Source of the DNA: Hemibagrus wyckioides
Lineage: Eukaryota; Chordata; Actinopteri; Siluriformes; Bagridae
Assembly (NCBI RefSeq): GCF_019097595.1
Contig: NC_080723.1
Location: forward strand, 12,438,511-12,502,510
Direction of reading: 5' to 3'
DNA: 64,000 nucleotides
The notes below the pieces were generated by a model. It worked only from the letters and a program-made list of their open reading frames with translations, did no database searches and was not told the DNA's origin. The number at the start of each line of letters is the position of its first letter. The first letter of the stretch is position 1. Below are positions 35,058 to 46,870 of the stretch, piece by piece. The translations under genes were made by a program, and so were the position numbers.

Positions 35058-36584
35058 TGCTTGTTTTAAATAAAATTGGAATTTTCAGCAATGTTATTCA
35101 AATCATCCAAATACAACAAAGCATTTGCTTCAAAGCAGCAACTGTACATTCTTCCTAAACATTCCATCATGTGCAAACAGCAGTACACTAGCATTCCAGT
35201 TAACTGGATAGTGAATGGAAATCAACTTATTGGACAATTTCAATTGGTATAAATAAATTATTTTATCACTGCAAGTCTTATATAAACTTAGTCAGGACAC
35301 TGTTGGCTTTCAGTTTTAGAAATTTTAACCTATTTTAATATACACAGAATATTAGTGGTTGAATACAACATATTCAAATTTTAGATTTGAAGACATAAAT
35401 ATTTGTGTGGAGGGGCATTGGAACTTTTCTATAAATATATTTCCCCTTGTAGTCTAAGTAAAAACAGAAATATTTATGAAAATCTACAAAGGTAAAAAGG
35501 CTTAAGATGTGCCTTTTTCATGCATGCAACATGTTATATAATGTGTAACAGCTTTCTTAATAAACAACATGAAGCCACATTGGTATTATATTGGAGATAA
35601 CAGGGACCTAGAAGGTCTAAGTACCAACCATAACTACAACCATAACCAACATCATAATGAGATTAGCTGATGTTCTGAAACTCTTCTGTAATCAAACCAA
35701 TACACCAACAGCTATGCAACACTTAAAGTAACTGAGATTATATTTTTTATACTGTTCTGGTGTTTGGTGTTAAGCTTAACCAAAGCTACCATATTTTCTC
35801 ATAAGAAACATGGAAGAGTCATATCCTAATAGGAGACAATACCTTTCTTGAGCAGCAAAATTGCCACATTGATTATTAGGTCAAAAGGTGACTATATACC
35901 CTGTTCAGACTATCTGTTCAACCATTTTACATTTTCACAGCCTTGATTTAGTTTGTTGCCACATGAAATTAAATAATTAATTTTTTTTAGTAGCTTGCTG
36001 CAACTCTGATGCAGGGTTTTTTTAGAACAGTAGTTTGCAGTAATTTAAACATGTTTCTATTAACATTCTTTTCTCTTTCTTTTTACTGACATTTAATAAA
36101 AATTAATATTTATCTCTTATATATATATTCAGTCTTAGTCTTTAGTATTTACTTGACAAGATGCTGTGAGCTAAAGTAAGAAATCAGGAGCTATATTGCT
36201 TGTGCTACTTTTCTACAAAATTCAACATGTAACAGAGATCCGAGAAACAATACATGAAATTGACCTAACATGATACTATAGCATGCTATAGGAAGCACTA
36301 CATTTGGGTCATCGTTGCCAGGCTGATTAGGATTCTGCACCAGTGTATGGAAAGTAGAGCTTCATTCCATGTTCAATTTCAGCACATTGGACACATCTGC
36401 TGAAGTACAAGTTACTGCATATATTATACTGCACAAGGGAGATGCAGCTTTCCTATTCTTTGACAGTCACTGGCATGTTGAAACTTTACAATCGGCAAAA
36501 GTTCTAGCAGATAAAGTGTGGTGGCCTCCACTTTATGAAATGTGGGTTTTAAACTTTTAGTTAGACACTAAGGGACAGTAATTT
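35058..36584. other. Unique AT-rich DNA
   Basis: No gene is recognised. The open frame at 36369-36560 has no known motif. Confidence 0.45.
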
Positions 36585-36665
36585 TGTCCTAAAGAAATAC
36601 AGGTTCCACTAGGTTATATGGTTATTTACTATATTTTCAACCAGGTGTGAAGAAAATTGTTTGCT
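36585..36665 (+). repeat. Short repeat shared with 50.17 kb
   Basis: AAATACAGGTTCCACTAG and CAACCAGGTGTGAAGAAAAT match AAATGCAGGTTCCATTAG and CAACCAGCTGTGAAGAAAAT at 50176-50250, in the same order and spacing. The class is unknown. Confidence 0.65.
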
Positions 36666-36699
36666 ATAATATTACAATAATATGTGTAAAGGTTATTCT

Positions 36700-36965
36700 G
36701 GAATCGACATGACCATGCCACATGTCACTGACCACTCACACTGCTCATTAGAACTCCTATTTACGTTCTAGGTTCTGTGTGTTTCTTTGTCAAGCTTTTG
36801 TTGTGTTTGTTGTTGAGCACTGCAGCCTTGCCTGTAGTCTTTGTTTTTTGTCTTGGTTTTAAGTTTTGTTTTTTGTAAGTTTTTGTTTGTGTATATGTTG
36901 CACTTTTATAAAAAAATTCCTACACTTGCATACGCCTTCACCTCCCAATCCCTGACAATATGACA
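36700..36965. repeat. Possible retroelement terminal region
   Basis: It has TTCTAGGTTCTGTGTG, a long T/G-rich tract with GTTTTGTTTTTTGT, ACTTGCATACGCCTTCACCT and then CCCTGACAATATGACAAC. This resembles the 3' part of fish LTR-type or composite repeats that end at a CTGACA motif. The boundaries and the class are not established. Confidence 0.35.
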
Positions 36966-38284
36966 ACAATTTTTTTTTTTTTTTTTATGATATTTATGTT
37001 GCAATTATCCAATCAGCCAGTCATGTAATCATCTGACAAAAACAATAAATGTAAATGTAAATGTTGGATTAAAAGATCAACCCAACATTTTTTTCAGTGC
37101 ACGAATTAATAATAGTTGCACCCAACTATTTAAAGTAACATTTTTTTAGAAATATATTTTGCGGAAAATTCAGACATGCTTAAGAGTACTCTGAACAGAA
37201 GTTAGCAATCATGTTTTTTTTTTTATGATTTCATACTAATTAGAATTCCAATGAAAATTGTGTTGTCTGCCAAAAGATGCCATATTCTCCTCATTGACTG
37301 AAAAACAAAATAATATATTTATTTCCACTGAGAGGGTGAAACTGCATGAGAGCACAATTTACTAAAATTAAATTTGCAATCACATTGCCCCTCTTCTAAT
37401 TTTACTTGTCACTGAAATTTGGTTACAAATACATTTAGAATTAAAGCTTGTATGAAAATCCAGAATGTTTGCACAGCTTCATCTTAAAGATGCTCTTAAC
37501 CAAGACCTTTTGAATAATTAGGACTTCAGCTCTTTAAGAGGCATTTTCAAAATCAGTTTTAATCATCCACAAAAGCTAAATAACAATTTTGCTAATGAAA
37601 GGGTATATTTTTCATGTGAATACCATATACTCATGAGATGAGTTCGCTTGTGTACCCCTTAAGATCAAGGGTGCTTATAGTGAAGAACAAATTTTGGAAT
37701 AGCTTAAATCAACACCTTAATTACTGCTCTTTTAAAATATAGAACATTTTCCATGCATAAAGGGTTGGCTTCTTGTTTGCTTCGCTCTCTTTTGAGAAAG
37801 AATTTGTCTATGTTTTATTGCTTTCCACATAAACTACACTGACTTCCCTAATATATCTGGCAAAGATAAATTGTTTTATTTCATTTATAATTTGACAGCT
37901 AACTTGGTGGCACTCAATGGTTCTGTCATTTTGTCAAGTGATGAAGTGGCAAGAAATGGGAAGAAGAAAGAGTGTGATAGTGTATGCTAACAGATGTATC
38001 ATGGAGACAAAGGAGAATTCATAATGGAACACATGGAGGAGAGCACGGTGGAGCTGAATTCTAAGAGTGGCATTCATGGTATTGATCCAGCACAAATGTG
38101 CTAGCAGCTGCCGAGATTGTCATTCTTGAAATTAAGTACAGTGCAGCTAGTGCAGGCTTGCTGCTGCAGCCAAGTGAAGGTCAAGGTTACAATGCAGCAC
38201 AGTGGCATGATTTTACCTATTGAAAACACACAATCCAATATTATGGAAGAAGTTCAAGGTGCAGAGCGGAAAGAATATGAAACT
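36966..38284. other. Repeat-poor unique DNA; possible conserved non-coding DNA
   Basis: From about 37200 to 38240 there are few simple repeats and no recognised transposon. No open frame has a known motif. A short TAAATG run at 37046-37062 recalls LINE tails. The quietness and TAATTA-type words suit a regulatory block, but this cannot be shown without comparison. Confidence 0.45.

Positions 38285-38362
<78 letters not shown>
38285..38362. repeat. (GATA)n microsatellite
   Basis: About 19 uninterrupted GATA units. Confidence 0.97.
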
Positions 38363-38379
38363 CAAATGCATAGATATGG

Positions 38380-38640
38380 TTGGATAAGACATTTATTTTT
38401 TGTCCCAGAGTGGTGCCCTTTTGGTGCCTTCAGAATGACTTTGAGAGCTTTTCTGTGGGTCCATGGGGACAGCTGTGGCCCAGTGAGGGGATTGGATTGT
38501 GATTGGAGGCAGGGCTGAATGAAATGAAGCAAGAGCACAGAGTCTCCCAGCCCTTCAATCTCACCACTCACCCTGCAGAACTCTGTGCCCATAACAGCCC
38601 CCTGCAGGTGCTAGGACTTCAACTTCTATTAGCATCTCTT
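38380..38640. other. Mixed-composition unique DNA, no gene called
   Basis: This block is noticeably less AT-rich than its surroundings (GTCCATGGGGACAGCTGTGG, CAGCCCTTCAATCTCACC). Frames open on both strands (38254-38592 minus, 38503-38814 plus), but neither shows a known domain and part of each is microsatellite. I call no gene. Confidence 0.35.
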
Positions 38641-38649
38641 CCTATCCCT

Positions 38650-38702
38650 CGACCCAACCACCCCCCCACCCCCCACCCCACACCCCACACACACACACAC
38701 AC
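38650..38702. repeat. C-rich tract grading into (CA)n
   Basis: Runs of CCACCCC pass into (CA)n up to 38702. Confidence 0.9.
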
Positions 38703-39303
38703 TCTGCAAAATGACAAGAATGGGGAAAATCTTCACACCACATACCCTTCCCAACCTATCCACTTTGATTTTGCTGTGAATTTCCGATATTTTAAGATAC
38801 ATTTCACAAAGTAAAATAGTAGAGAAATATACTAAAGGATTATGTATACTAGAAAATTTCACAATGGTGCTTTTAAATAACATTGTGTACTAGTTTTGCT
38901 TAAATGTAAATTGTCATTTCGTAAAGTTTGTTTAAAATCAGCTAGTTACCCAAAATGCACTTGGATGTTACCCAGAAAGCTCTGGCTCAATGTAGTCAAA
39001 ATTCTGGCAGAATTCTGAAGGTATAGGCATTTAGTGATTATTGTTTGTGATAACCCAAATTTGCAGCCATACATAATTAGTAATTATTAGAGCTGAGGCA
39101 GACCCGCCTCATTATCCCTTTAGAGAATCTCAGGCTTACCCAGCTTTTAATTATACACAACTGAGAAGTCTCCAATAGTCCTTTTAAAAGCTTTTGATCT
39201 TCAAAGCCCGAGGTCCCCTTCTTCTGCTGCTTTATGCATAAGGTCTCTGCTGGGGGCAGGCTGTGTAGCTGTGTACATCACTGCACAAAAGGGATACAGA
39301 GCT
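38703..39303. other. Unique DNA, possible conserved non-coding block
   Basis: No gene is recognised. About 38880-39280 is repeat-free with a mixed base composition (ATTAGTAATTATTAGAGCTG, GCTTTATGCATAAGG). Confidence 0.4.
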
Positions 39304-39330
39304 TGTGTGTGTGTGTGTGTGTGTGTGTGT
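39304..39330. repeat. (GT)n microsatellite
   Basis: A continuous GT run of 13-14 units. Confidence 0.95.
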
Positions 39331-39512
39331 AGGTAATGTAAGTAATGGAAGGACTATGTGAGTAGTGTTGAAACACTAGTGTCCTTTCCTTTTCATTTTC
39401 TCTTGTGGGGCAACTATTGATTGTGGCTTAAAGGGGGCATTGATTTTACTCCTGTTTCCTGCCTGATTCACTTTCTCAAACCCCAACCCACACCACCTCA
39501 ACATTATTTTAT

Positions 39513-39556
39513 ATTCTCTCTCTCTCTCTCCCTCTCCCCCCCCCCTCTCTCTCTCG
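39513..39556. repeat. (CT)n / C-rich tract
   Basis: CT repeats with an internal run of C. Confidence 0.9.
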
Positions 39557-39689
39557 TTATCTATTTATTTATCTCTGTGGAAATCCCTGTGGCATATTTT
39601 TGTTCTCTTATCTATTGATTGCCATGTATAAATATCTTCAATAACACTTCTAGCACAACCTCCCTTCATTCTTAGGTTTACTATTTTTT

Positions 39690-39762
39690 AATAATAAATA
39701 AATAAATAAATAAACAATATATACAATCTATAATATAATCTATAATATTATATATATTATAT

Positions 39763-39848
<86 letters not shown>

Positions 39849-39850
39849 TG
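39690..39850. repeat. (AAAT)n and long (TA)n microsatellite
   Basis: AATA repeats near 39690-39713, a TA-rich degenerate part, then an uninterrupted (TA)n at about 39766-39838 and AAAT units to about 39848. No transposon is present at this TA tract, unlike the two that flank Tc1 copies. Confidence 0.93.
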
Positions 39851-40094
39851 CAAAATGATATAGTGGTAATGTTTTAAGAATAATTACAAACTAGAGTTTA
39901 AGAAAAAAAAATCGTATAAGTAGAGAGAAAAAAATAATGTGTAAGTAACAATAATTAAAAAAAGATGATGCAATGAAAAGGAGAAAAGTAAAAAAAAAAA
40001 AAAAAAATAGACAGGCCAGTCAAGGACTGTCTGGACACTCCCCAATTCCCCAGCCTCCATCCCCAAGCCCCTTTTCACTCTACTTCAGTGGCAT

Positions 40095-40470
40095 GAGGAG
40101 GTTAACAAGGAGGACATCAACGTAGACATGACAGAGATTGCCTCTAGTTGTTATGCCTGATGAGGCAGAAGGCCTCTGGGACAAGGCTCTGGTTGTTCTG
40201 ACTGACTGGTTGTTCGGCTCTGTGTCTTCTGAACTTGGTGATGTGATTGATGGCCAAAAGGCCGCAGCTCTTGATTTGCAGGCCATCATCTGGGTCATGT
40301 GACAGAAAGAGCTAATAGCTGAGGCTGACTGGAATGCTGTCCATGTGGTCAGAGGCAGCTGGAAAATTTGAATGTACATCTCTGGAACTGTAGCTTTGTC
40401 AGTGTACCCAGGACACCCCGAGAGGATGCGCTTCCTATCTACCATGTACTAGAGCTGGATCACCCTCTTG
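40095..40470 (+). other. Unassigned coding-like block
   Basis: A plus-strand frame reads ALVVLTDWLFGSVSSELGDV, then DGQKAAALDLQAIIWVM, and after stops MYISGTVALSVYPGHPERMR. The composition is richer in GC than the flanks and codon-like, and the frame is interrupted by two stops within about 100 codons. I do not recognise the family. A decayed retroelement gag or gene fragment is possible. It lies downstream (in its sense) of the LINE fragment at 40.6-40.9 kb, on the other strand. Confidence 0.3.
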
Positions 40471-40624
40471 CCAGAAATGTCCAGAAATGTCCTCACAGTA
40501 AGAGTGGGAGCATGAAACATAGCAGAGCAGATATGAAACACAGTTGTGTGAAAATAGTATTAATAGTTGTAGTAATGTAGTGTGAGAGTATTACTATCAC
40601 ACACAGGTAAACTATTGTACAGTG

Positions 40625-40900
40625 TTATTGCGAATGGGTAACGTTCTCTGTGACAACGAATCTGAATCTTTTGGAGAGTGGGCTCTGCTGACTCTGTATT
40701 GTATTGTAGAGTGGGTGAGATGGATTGTCCATGATGAAGAGCAGTTTGTTCAGTGACCTCCTGTTCCTCACTGACTCAAACATCTCCAGTTCGTATCCAA
40801 TGATGGATCCAGCCTTGCAAATCAGCTTGTTAATCCTGCTGGCATCGCTGGCCATCATCTGGTGGCATGATTCAGAGTTGTACTGAAAATCTGAGGTGTA
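40625..40900 (-). pseudogene. LINE reverse-transcriptase C-terminal fragment (L2/Rex-like)
   Basis: The minus strand reads ASDASRINKLICKAGSIIG, then RRSLNKLLFIMDNPSHPLY, QQSPLSKRFRF and VTENVTHS. This order is typical of the C-terminal end of a teleost non-LTR retrotransposon ORF2, downstream of the RT catalytic core. It is 5'-truncated. The protein stays open for about 95 codons, which is longer than expected for a very old copy. A sequence resembling 3' UTR follows toward 40500. It is a different subfamily from the fragment at 8.9 kb. Confidence 0.85.
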
Positions 40901-40912
40901 TAGAGTAAACAA

Positions 40913-42465
40913 AGGGCATTAGTCCAGGGTCTAAGAGGACTAGAGAGTTTTAGCTGGTATGCTTTTCTGTAATTCCTTATCCTCCCAATAATGTGTTTCC
41001 CTGTCAAACTGTCACATTATAACCCAGTGTTTAGCTAATGGCTGTACCTGCCTGCATGAACATAAATCTTGAGTCTCTTATGATGCTCTTTGATTTTATG
41101 ATGAGACTTTGGAGAGAGATTTGGATAGAGTGTGTGGGATTCAAATGAGTAGATGAGCTCTTACTGGGGTGAAGTTACCAAGATTGCAAACATCAATTGC
41201 AATCTCTTCGTGTTTTTTTTTTTTTCAAGTAATGAAAAGAATATTAAAAACAAAATTACAGCAGTAAAAAATTTTAATTAAACATTAAGTAAGTAAATAA
41301 CTTAGCGTATATATTTGCAGTTAAAGGCCTCATTTCCTGGTACAGATGCAATTGCAGGAGCAGTTTAAATTCTGTGCTGGTCCCAACAGACCCTAACTAC
41401 AGGGAATGTAGTCAAAACCAGTAAGGTCACTTCCGCTTCTATGTGCAGTGGAATTATGATTTGCTTATGCAGCTATTTGCTGTATCTAATTAAACATAGG
41501 AAACATCTAGTACGGGGATGAAGTGTTTGAAAAACAACACAGTAAAAGTTGGTTGCTCTCAGCTATAATAATGTATCACTAAATGTTTATAAGCCAATAG
41601 ACCATTAATCCTCAGGCATACATTTCAGTGGTGCTGAGCCAGGCAGAAACCGAGTCTTTCCACACTTGATGAATTTCCAGTGACTTTTTGTCCTGCCTAG
41701 TAACCTGATAGCTGCGTTTGGATGAGAAATGAAAGAAGAGAAGTAAAATATGATTATAAAAACATGAAAATGATGAGCCTATTCAGATTTGTGTATTCAG
41801 ATAAACATATGAAGTGATGTGTTACTACTGAAACTGCACTGATATTCGGGCCTTAATTAAGTATGTTATTAAACCATAATCAGACACTTTTATGTACAGA
41901 GAAGAGTTTGCTCTAAAAAGAGACATGTCTCAGTCATCCTCTATTCATTCTTTTTTAAACTAAAGTGCTTTTTGTGCTGTTTGATATCCACTGTTACAGT
42001 GAGCTGTATTGACATTAATATTTATTGGCCTATGACTCCATTAATAGGAATTACCGAAGACTACTGTGCAATCAAGTGCTATTTTAAAGGCTAGCAGCCA
42101 ATTAACATAGAGCTAAGCTACATTCCCAAAATAAGACAAATTTTCATAGATATTATGAATATCACCATGGCCAGGATTATTTTATAACAATGCATACCCT
42201 GTCCACTCGAATAAATTTGTCAACATTTTGTATTAGGTAATTTGTCACATTAGGAAAACAACCCATGCTCTGAAACTCTGAAAGAAGAATTTTTAAATTA
42301 TGAAACTGGGTCAAAGTGAAAATCAAGTTCTAATCAAGTTCAAGTGCTAATCTACTTAACACAGCTCTGAACATGTCCATTGGCATATTTGTAGAATGTA
42401 ATAGCACAAATCTAACTCTGAATATGTATCTATATAGCACAAAATGCTGAAAAATGTTATGATAA
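40913..42465. other. Unique DNA, possible conserved non-coding block
   Basis: No gene or transposon is recognised. About 41820-42150 is repeat-free, with TTAATTAAG and CATTAATAGGAATTACC words of the kind seen in regulatory elements. This is only suggestive. Confidence 0.4.
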
Positions 42466-42469
42466 AAAA

Positions 42470-42930
42470 GGTGTTGGAACAAACACTGGGGTGGACAGCC
42501 CCGTCCACCTCTCAAAGCACCTCCAAAGGGCATGTGAGTGTAAGAACTAGACCACGGAGCAATGGAAGATGGTGGCCAGGTCTGATTAATCACATTTTCT
42601 TTTACCTCATATGAAAGGCAGAGTGTGTGCGTCACTTACCTGGGGAACAGATGGCACCAAGATGCACTATGGAAAGAAGGCAACCTGTCAGAGGCAATGT
42701 GAATCTCTGTGCAATGTTCTGCTGAAAAACCTTGGGTCCTGGCCCCACCTTGCAACTTACAGGACTTAAAGGATCTGCTGTTAATGTCTTCTTGCCAGAT
42801 ACCACAACACAGCTTCAGAGGTCTAGTGGAGTCCATGCCTCGAAGGGTCAGAGCTGTTCTGGCAGCACAAATCATCTTGCACAATATTAGGCAGGTGGTT
42901 TTAATGTTATGGCTGATCACTCTATCAAAA
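42470..42930 (+). mobile_element. Relic of a sixth Tc1-like lineage, internally deleted
   Basis: The plus strand carries two joined parts of a Tc1 transposase. The first is GAGCAATGGAAGATGGTGGC and the CTTACCTGGGGAACAGATGG block (about 42557-42655), the region after the N-terminal domains. The second is PPCNLQDLKDLLLMSS, then QIPQHSFRGLVESMPRRVRA and VLAAQ (about 42745-42875), the C-terminus. They meet near 42742, so the catalytic middle is deleted. The right end GGTGGTTTTAATGTTATGGC (about 42894) resembles the family's TIR. The left TIR is not recognised. Confidence 0.82.
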
Positions 42931-44255
42931 TACTATTTAATACTACTATTAAAATGTAAAGACTATTAAGAAGTAGAAAAATAGAGGAAGAATAACTTCT
43001 AGATATTTTTTTATTTTTCAATATTTTTATATTTTACATTTTTTTTGTTCTATTGGTATTCTAATCTTCTATCACTTTGCTAATTATGACCATTTATTTG
43101 TGGAAACAACACCATTCATTTTCACCTAATAATACCTAATAATTGTGTTATGAAAAAATAGTTTCAAAATGCCTTCATTAAGCCCAGTTTCTCTAGCTAT
43201 TATTTTTGCAGTGTAGTATCCAGTGTCTGCAGGGCATGCATGCCATCTTCATAACTTAATTTATACAAATTTAGTTACTATTCTGAATAATTCATATGTA
43301 TAATGAATTATATATATAATAATCTTTTTTCTGTTCTTAATTGAGTATGCGGTTGTTTTGATGATGGAACACTTTGCTTCATTTCATCCAGAAAGAATTC
43401 TGACATCTTCAGTATCTCATTAAAGCTTACCTTAACAAACCTCACAGCTACAGTGAGAAAACAACTAGTGTTTTTTTCAAGCACCCTGGTCAGTAGATGC
43501 TGAATAATGTTTCTAGTAAACAAGTAACTATATTTGATCAAAATCCAAAGTTCTTAATTGGAATACTCTCCACAAAACAACTTATTCTTTCATGAATCTT
43601 CTTAAAACTAAGATATGCAAACTTCTAGTATACTTCTACTTTACATTAAATGCTCACTTTGTAACTACTTACATGTTCATGTTTATGTAATGAAATTATT
43701 CGCTATATCGAGAGAAATCACAGTATGAATTCCAAGCCAGCCACTAGTGCAATTTACTACCCAGCACACATAATGATGAAGGCACTTCTTTCAAATCAGT
43801 AGCTTGACAAGCAATTGCAGACTTGTTTGAGAGATGCCAATCTGTACTTAGCAGCACTTTCACAGGATGAAAGATAAGACCAAAAGTTGAAGGAGAGGAA
43901 ACATTAGCAGGTCCACACTATGGCCATGTGTCAGCCCATAGTTATCTGACCGAATGAACTACCCCACTTGTGAATGACAGGTGTTCTGATTGGAAAAGTT
44001 TCCTTGATGAGGGTTGCGGAAAAGCAAGCTATGTGGAAAGATTCATGGACTAGAATAACAAGTTAAGACATTTAAAAAAAAAAAAGAAAAGAAAAGAAAA
44101 ATACACATTATCATTGATACAAGGCACCACTTTACATGCAGTGTATTCATAAGTGTTACAAGCTGAAACCCGAAATGGACTTATTTGGGATTATGTGTCA
44201 TGAGTCTCTACATAGCCCATAATATTCAGGTTTGAGGGGAGAAAAGCAATATATA
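42931..44255. other. Unique AT-rich DNA
   Basis: No gene or confident repeat is recognised. A run of A and GAAAA units lies at 44071-44101. Confidence 0.45.
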
Positions 44256-44259
44256 TGCA

Positions 44260-45035
44260 AAATACATTTACATTTATAGCATTTAGCAGATGCCCTTATC
44301 CAGATGACCTACCAAAGTGCTTTCTAGTCTCTATCAAAAACATATCATGCTAGTTCATCTGTTTGAGGGGTTAGACCAGCATGAAAAGAAAACACAAGAC
44401 ATTAGAGATATTTAGCCTTTGTTTAAAGACAAACAGTGACTAAGTTGTTTGGACACCCAGGGGAAGTTAATTCCATTACCCTAGGTAAGAGAAGAGGCAG
44501 AGAAGAGTCTCAATCCATGTAACTGTGGTGCAGACTGGGGTATAACAAATGCATACAAACTTAGATGGGCTCTGCTTCATTTTTTGGCTTTGTAGATAAG
44601 TATCATTGTTTTGAACCTGACAGTTTTGAATCCAGGAATGCACCAAATGGTAAAAGTCATTGTTGTCCATGGGAAAACACAAGATCTTGGCATGTAGATG
44701 CATCGAGATGAGACCTGTGCAGAAACATAAGCATCTGAGGAAGGAACAGAAAGGATAAGTTAAGTGTCATCAGCATACTGTAGCAGTGGTATGAAAACCC
44801 ATGTGAGGATATGGCTTCATTGAGAAAGGGAATATTGATGGAGAACAGAAGAGAATCCAGTACTGAGCATTGTGGGATTGTATTGGGGAGTCTCCAGGAA
44901 GCAGGTGACCAGCCACATCAAAACCAAACCACCTCTGCGAATTCCTAGAATCATGAGAATGGAAGATTGATATTGAGATTGATCTAGCTGACTGAAGCTT
45001 CTCAGTAACAGCCACAAGGTCAATTTTGTTTTCAA
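44260..45035 (-). mobile_element. LINE relic: RT core with YADD plus conserved 3' tail
   Basis: A minus-strand non-LTR retrotransposon. The RT catalytic box reads QYADDT with the YADD codons at 44766-44777. Downstream come DAYVSAQVSSRC, FKTMILIYKAKK and LRLFSASSLTWGN in changing frames, the order of a Jockey-group RT C-terminus. After the coding part, the 3' end at 44262-44320 is the tail AAAGCACTTTGGTAGGTCAT, CTGGATAAGGGCATCTGC and TAAATGCTATAAATGTAAAT. It is the only copy in the window that links this tail to a LINE body. Frameshifts and stops make it non-functional, and the 5' part is missing. Confidence 0.82.
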
Positions 45036-45555
45036 AAGTCAGGCTAGTTATGATAAAAATAAATAAATACAAATAAATTTACAGAAAACATAAAACTTGC
45101 TGTAAGAACACCAAAGTTCAAGTTAGTAAATCAGTCTGGTACAGCTAATTACCCTCAAAAGTCACACAGCTAATTAAATTAAGTTCTCTTGTGTGCAATT
45201 AAAGTATAGCCATATAAATACACCTCTTTCTGAAAGGCAACCTCCATAAACCAACAGCACCATAAAGACCAATGGGCTATCAAAGCAAGCCTGGGTCAAA
45301 GTTCTGAAAAAGTGGTTCTAACATTTTATCCCAAACTTTTAACATCCCAAAACATGAAGGTCATTATAAATTGAGCCCATTTATTAAAAAAACAAAAAAA
45401 AACAAAAAAAAAACAGAAATAATATCACAGTCACATACCCAGAAGAGGATACCTTTTGAGCATGATTCCTCAAGGTCATCTTCTGGTTTTTCCTTGCTGC
45501 TGTCACCTCTGGCTTATTAGGGATCTAAATTTGAATTCTTTATGACAATGTCCAT
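45036..45555. other. No gene seen
   Basis: Unique AT-rich DNA with A-rich runs at 45388-45416. Confidence 0.4.
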
Positions 45556-45642
45556 AGTTATTCTACTGCTATAGGAATATAACTGAACTGCTATATGAAT
45601 ATAACTGAATTTATTCTACTGCTATATGAATATAACTGAATG
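45556..45642. repeat. Short tandem repeat, TGCTATATGAATATAACTGA units
   Basis: Three near-identical copies of CTGCTATATGAATATAACTG are spaced about 22-33 bp apart. Two carry the extra TTATTCTA. This is a small minisatellite. Confidence 0.88.
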
Positions 45643-45849
45643 AAATTCAACTCATTGTAGGTGCTTCTCTATAAAGAACTAATAAACAGAGATTAATTCA
45701 ATTAAATTAATTAAAACTTTTAATTCATGTCGATGTAAGCGATATATTAGGAGCTAATTTTGTCTAGTTAATATGGTTAAACAGATAAACATTAAAAGTC
45801 ATCAAATATGTGTAAAATAAGTGTAAAATGGTTGATGCTATATACAATC

Positions 45850-46870
45850 CAAGAATAAATATCATCTGTGTTGGAGATATAGTGAGGGGATCAAAATAGT
45901 AAGATATGAGAAATCATTTGACTGTGCCTGATGATTTTTGTATAAAGGGTTCAAGAGCAAAAAGTAAAGCAGTGAGGGAACATCCCTGTCTAGTTCCTCG
46001 TTGTAATTCAGATGGAGTAGACTTACATGCCCCAGTAAATATAGTGGCTGTGGGTGTGCAGTGCAAAGGTTGACCATTTTGAACACCAAAGTGCCTTTTT
46101 AGTGTCAAGAGAGAATCTAGAGAGTCTGCTGTAATATTAATAATATGTAGCAATCTTCTCTTGTTATCTATTATGAATTGCCCTTTAATAGGACTTGTCT
46201 GAGCAGCATGCATTATGCTTGGCACTAGTACTCTTAGCAAATAATTTAACATCACAATAGATTAAAGAGATGGGTCAATAGCCTGAGGGGAAGTAAACAG
46301 TTTGGCATGTCCCCATAGTAGTAGTGATTTTGTCTAGTCTTGTGAAAGGATAATTGAAGTCTTCTGAGAAGTGTAGTGATTATTGTTTCTTGAGGATATT
46401 GATCTTTTAACTCTGAAGGTTTTCTATTGTAATGAATTTTTAGTTTAGATGGGAAGCCTATGCAAATTCCCCTTTAAAACACACTTTGTGGTCTCTCATA
46501 TAATTTATGGGTTTGAACAGTTCTATTCATTATCGTGATTAATACCTGAAATGTGATCTTAGTTGAATCAATGTTTCAGATTTATCTGAAAGAGAATTGT
46601 TAAAATGTCATCATGAGACTTACTGCAGGCAAACTGTGGTGTTAGATAAAATAGGAGAGTGGTCCTAGATTAATCTGGGAAATATACCTGTAGTACAAAG
46701 GAAATCATGGTGAGTGAAGACCTGACAAAATATAATATGAATAAAAAGTAGATGCCTTTTCCTGACTTCAAAGTCATGAATGAGCGATCAAGCTTAGGGT
46801 GACGTGTTGCAATAAAATCACCTTTCACAATAAAATATCACTATATATAAGCAACATAGTTTTAGCAATT
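45850..46870 (-). mobile_element. L1/Tx1-like LINE ORF2 relic
   Basis: On the minus strand, from 46200 down, it reads TSPIKGQFIIDNKRRLLHII, then ITADS, KRHFGVQNG and RGTRQGCSLTALLFALEPF. These are the RT blocks of L1-group elements, with the middle (the LDAEKAFD block) missing. Upstream near 46770-46830 another frame has GDF and HPKLDRSFM, which resembles the endonuclease region GDFN...LDRS of the same group. The intervening DNA is riddled with stops. It differs from the L2/Rex-type LINEs elsewhere in the window. No 3' UTR or tail is recognised. Confidence 0.75.

Noticed and set aside
38254..38592. 112-codon minus-strand frame with repeated Ile/Tyr/Leu/Ser units
   Set aside because: The repetitive half is translated (GATA)n microsatellite and the remainder has no motif.
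45914..46255. Host gene encoding a 113-residue protein
   Set aside because: The frame holds L1-type RT blocks (RGTRQGC) and lacks the rest of the enzyme. It is a LINE fossil.
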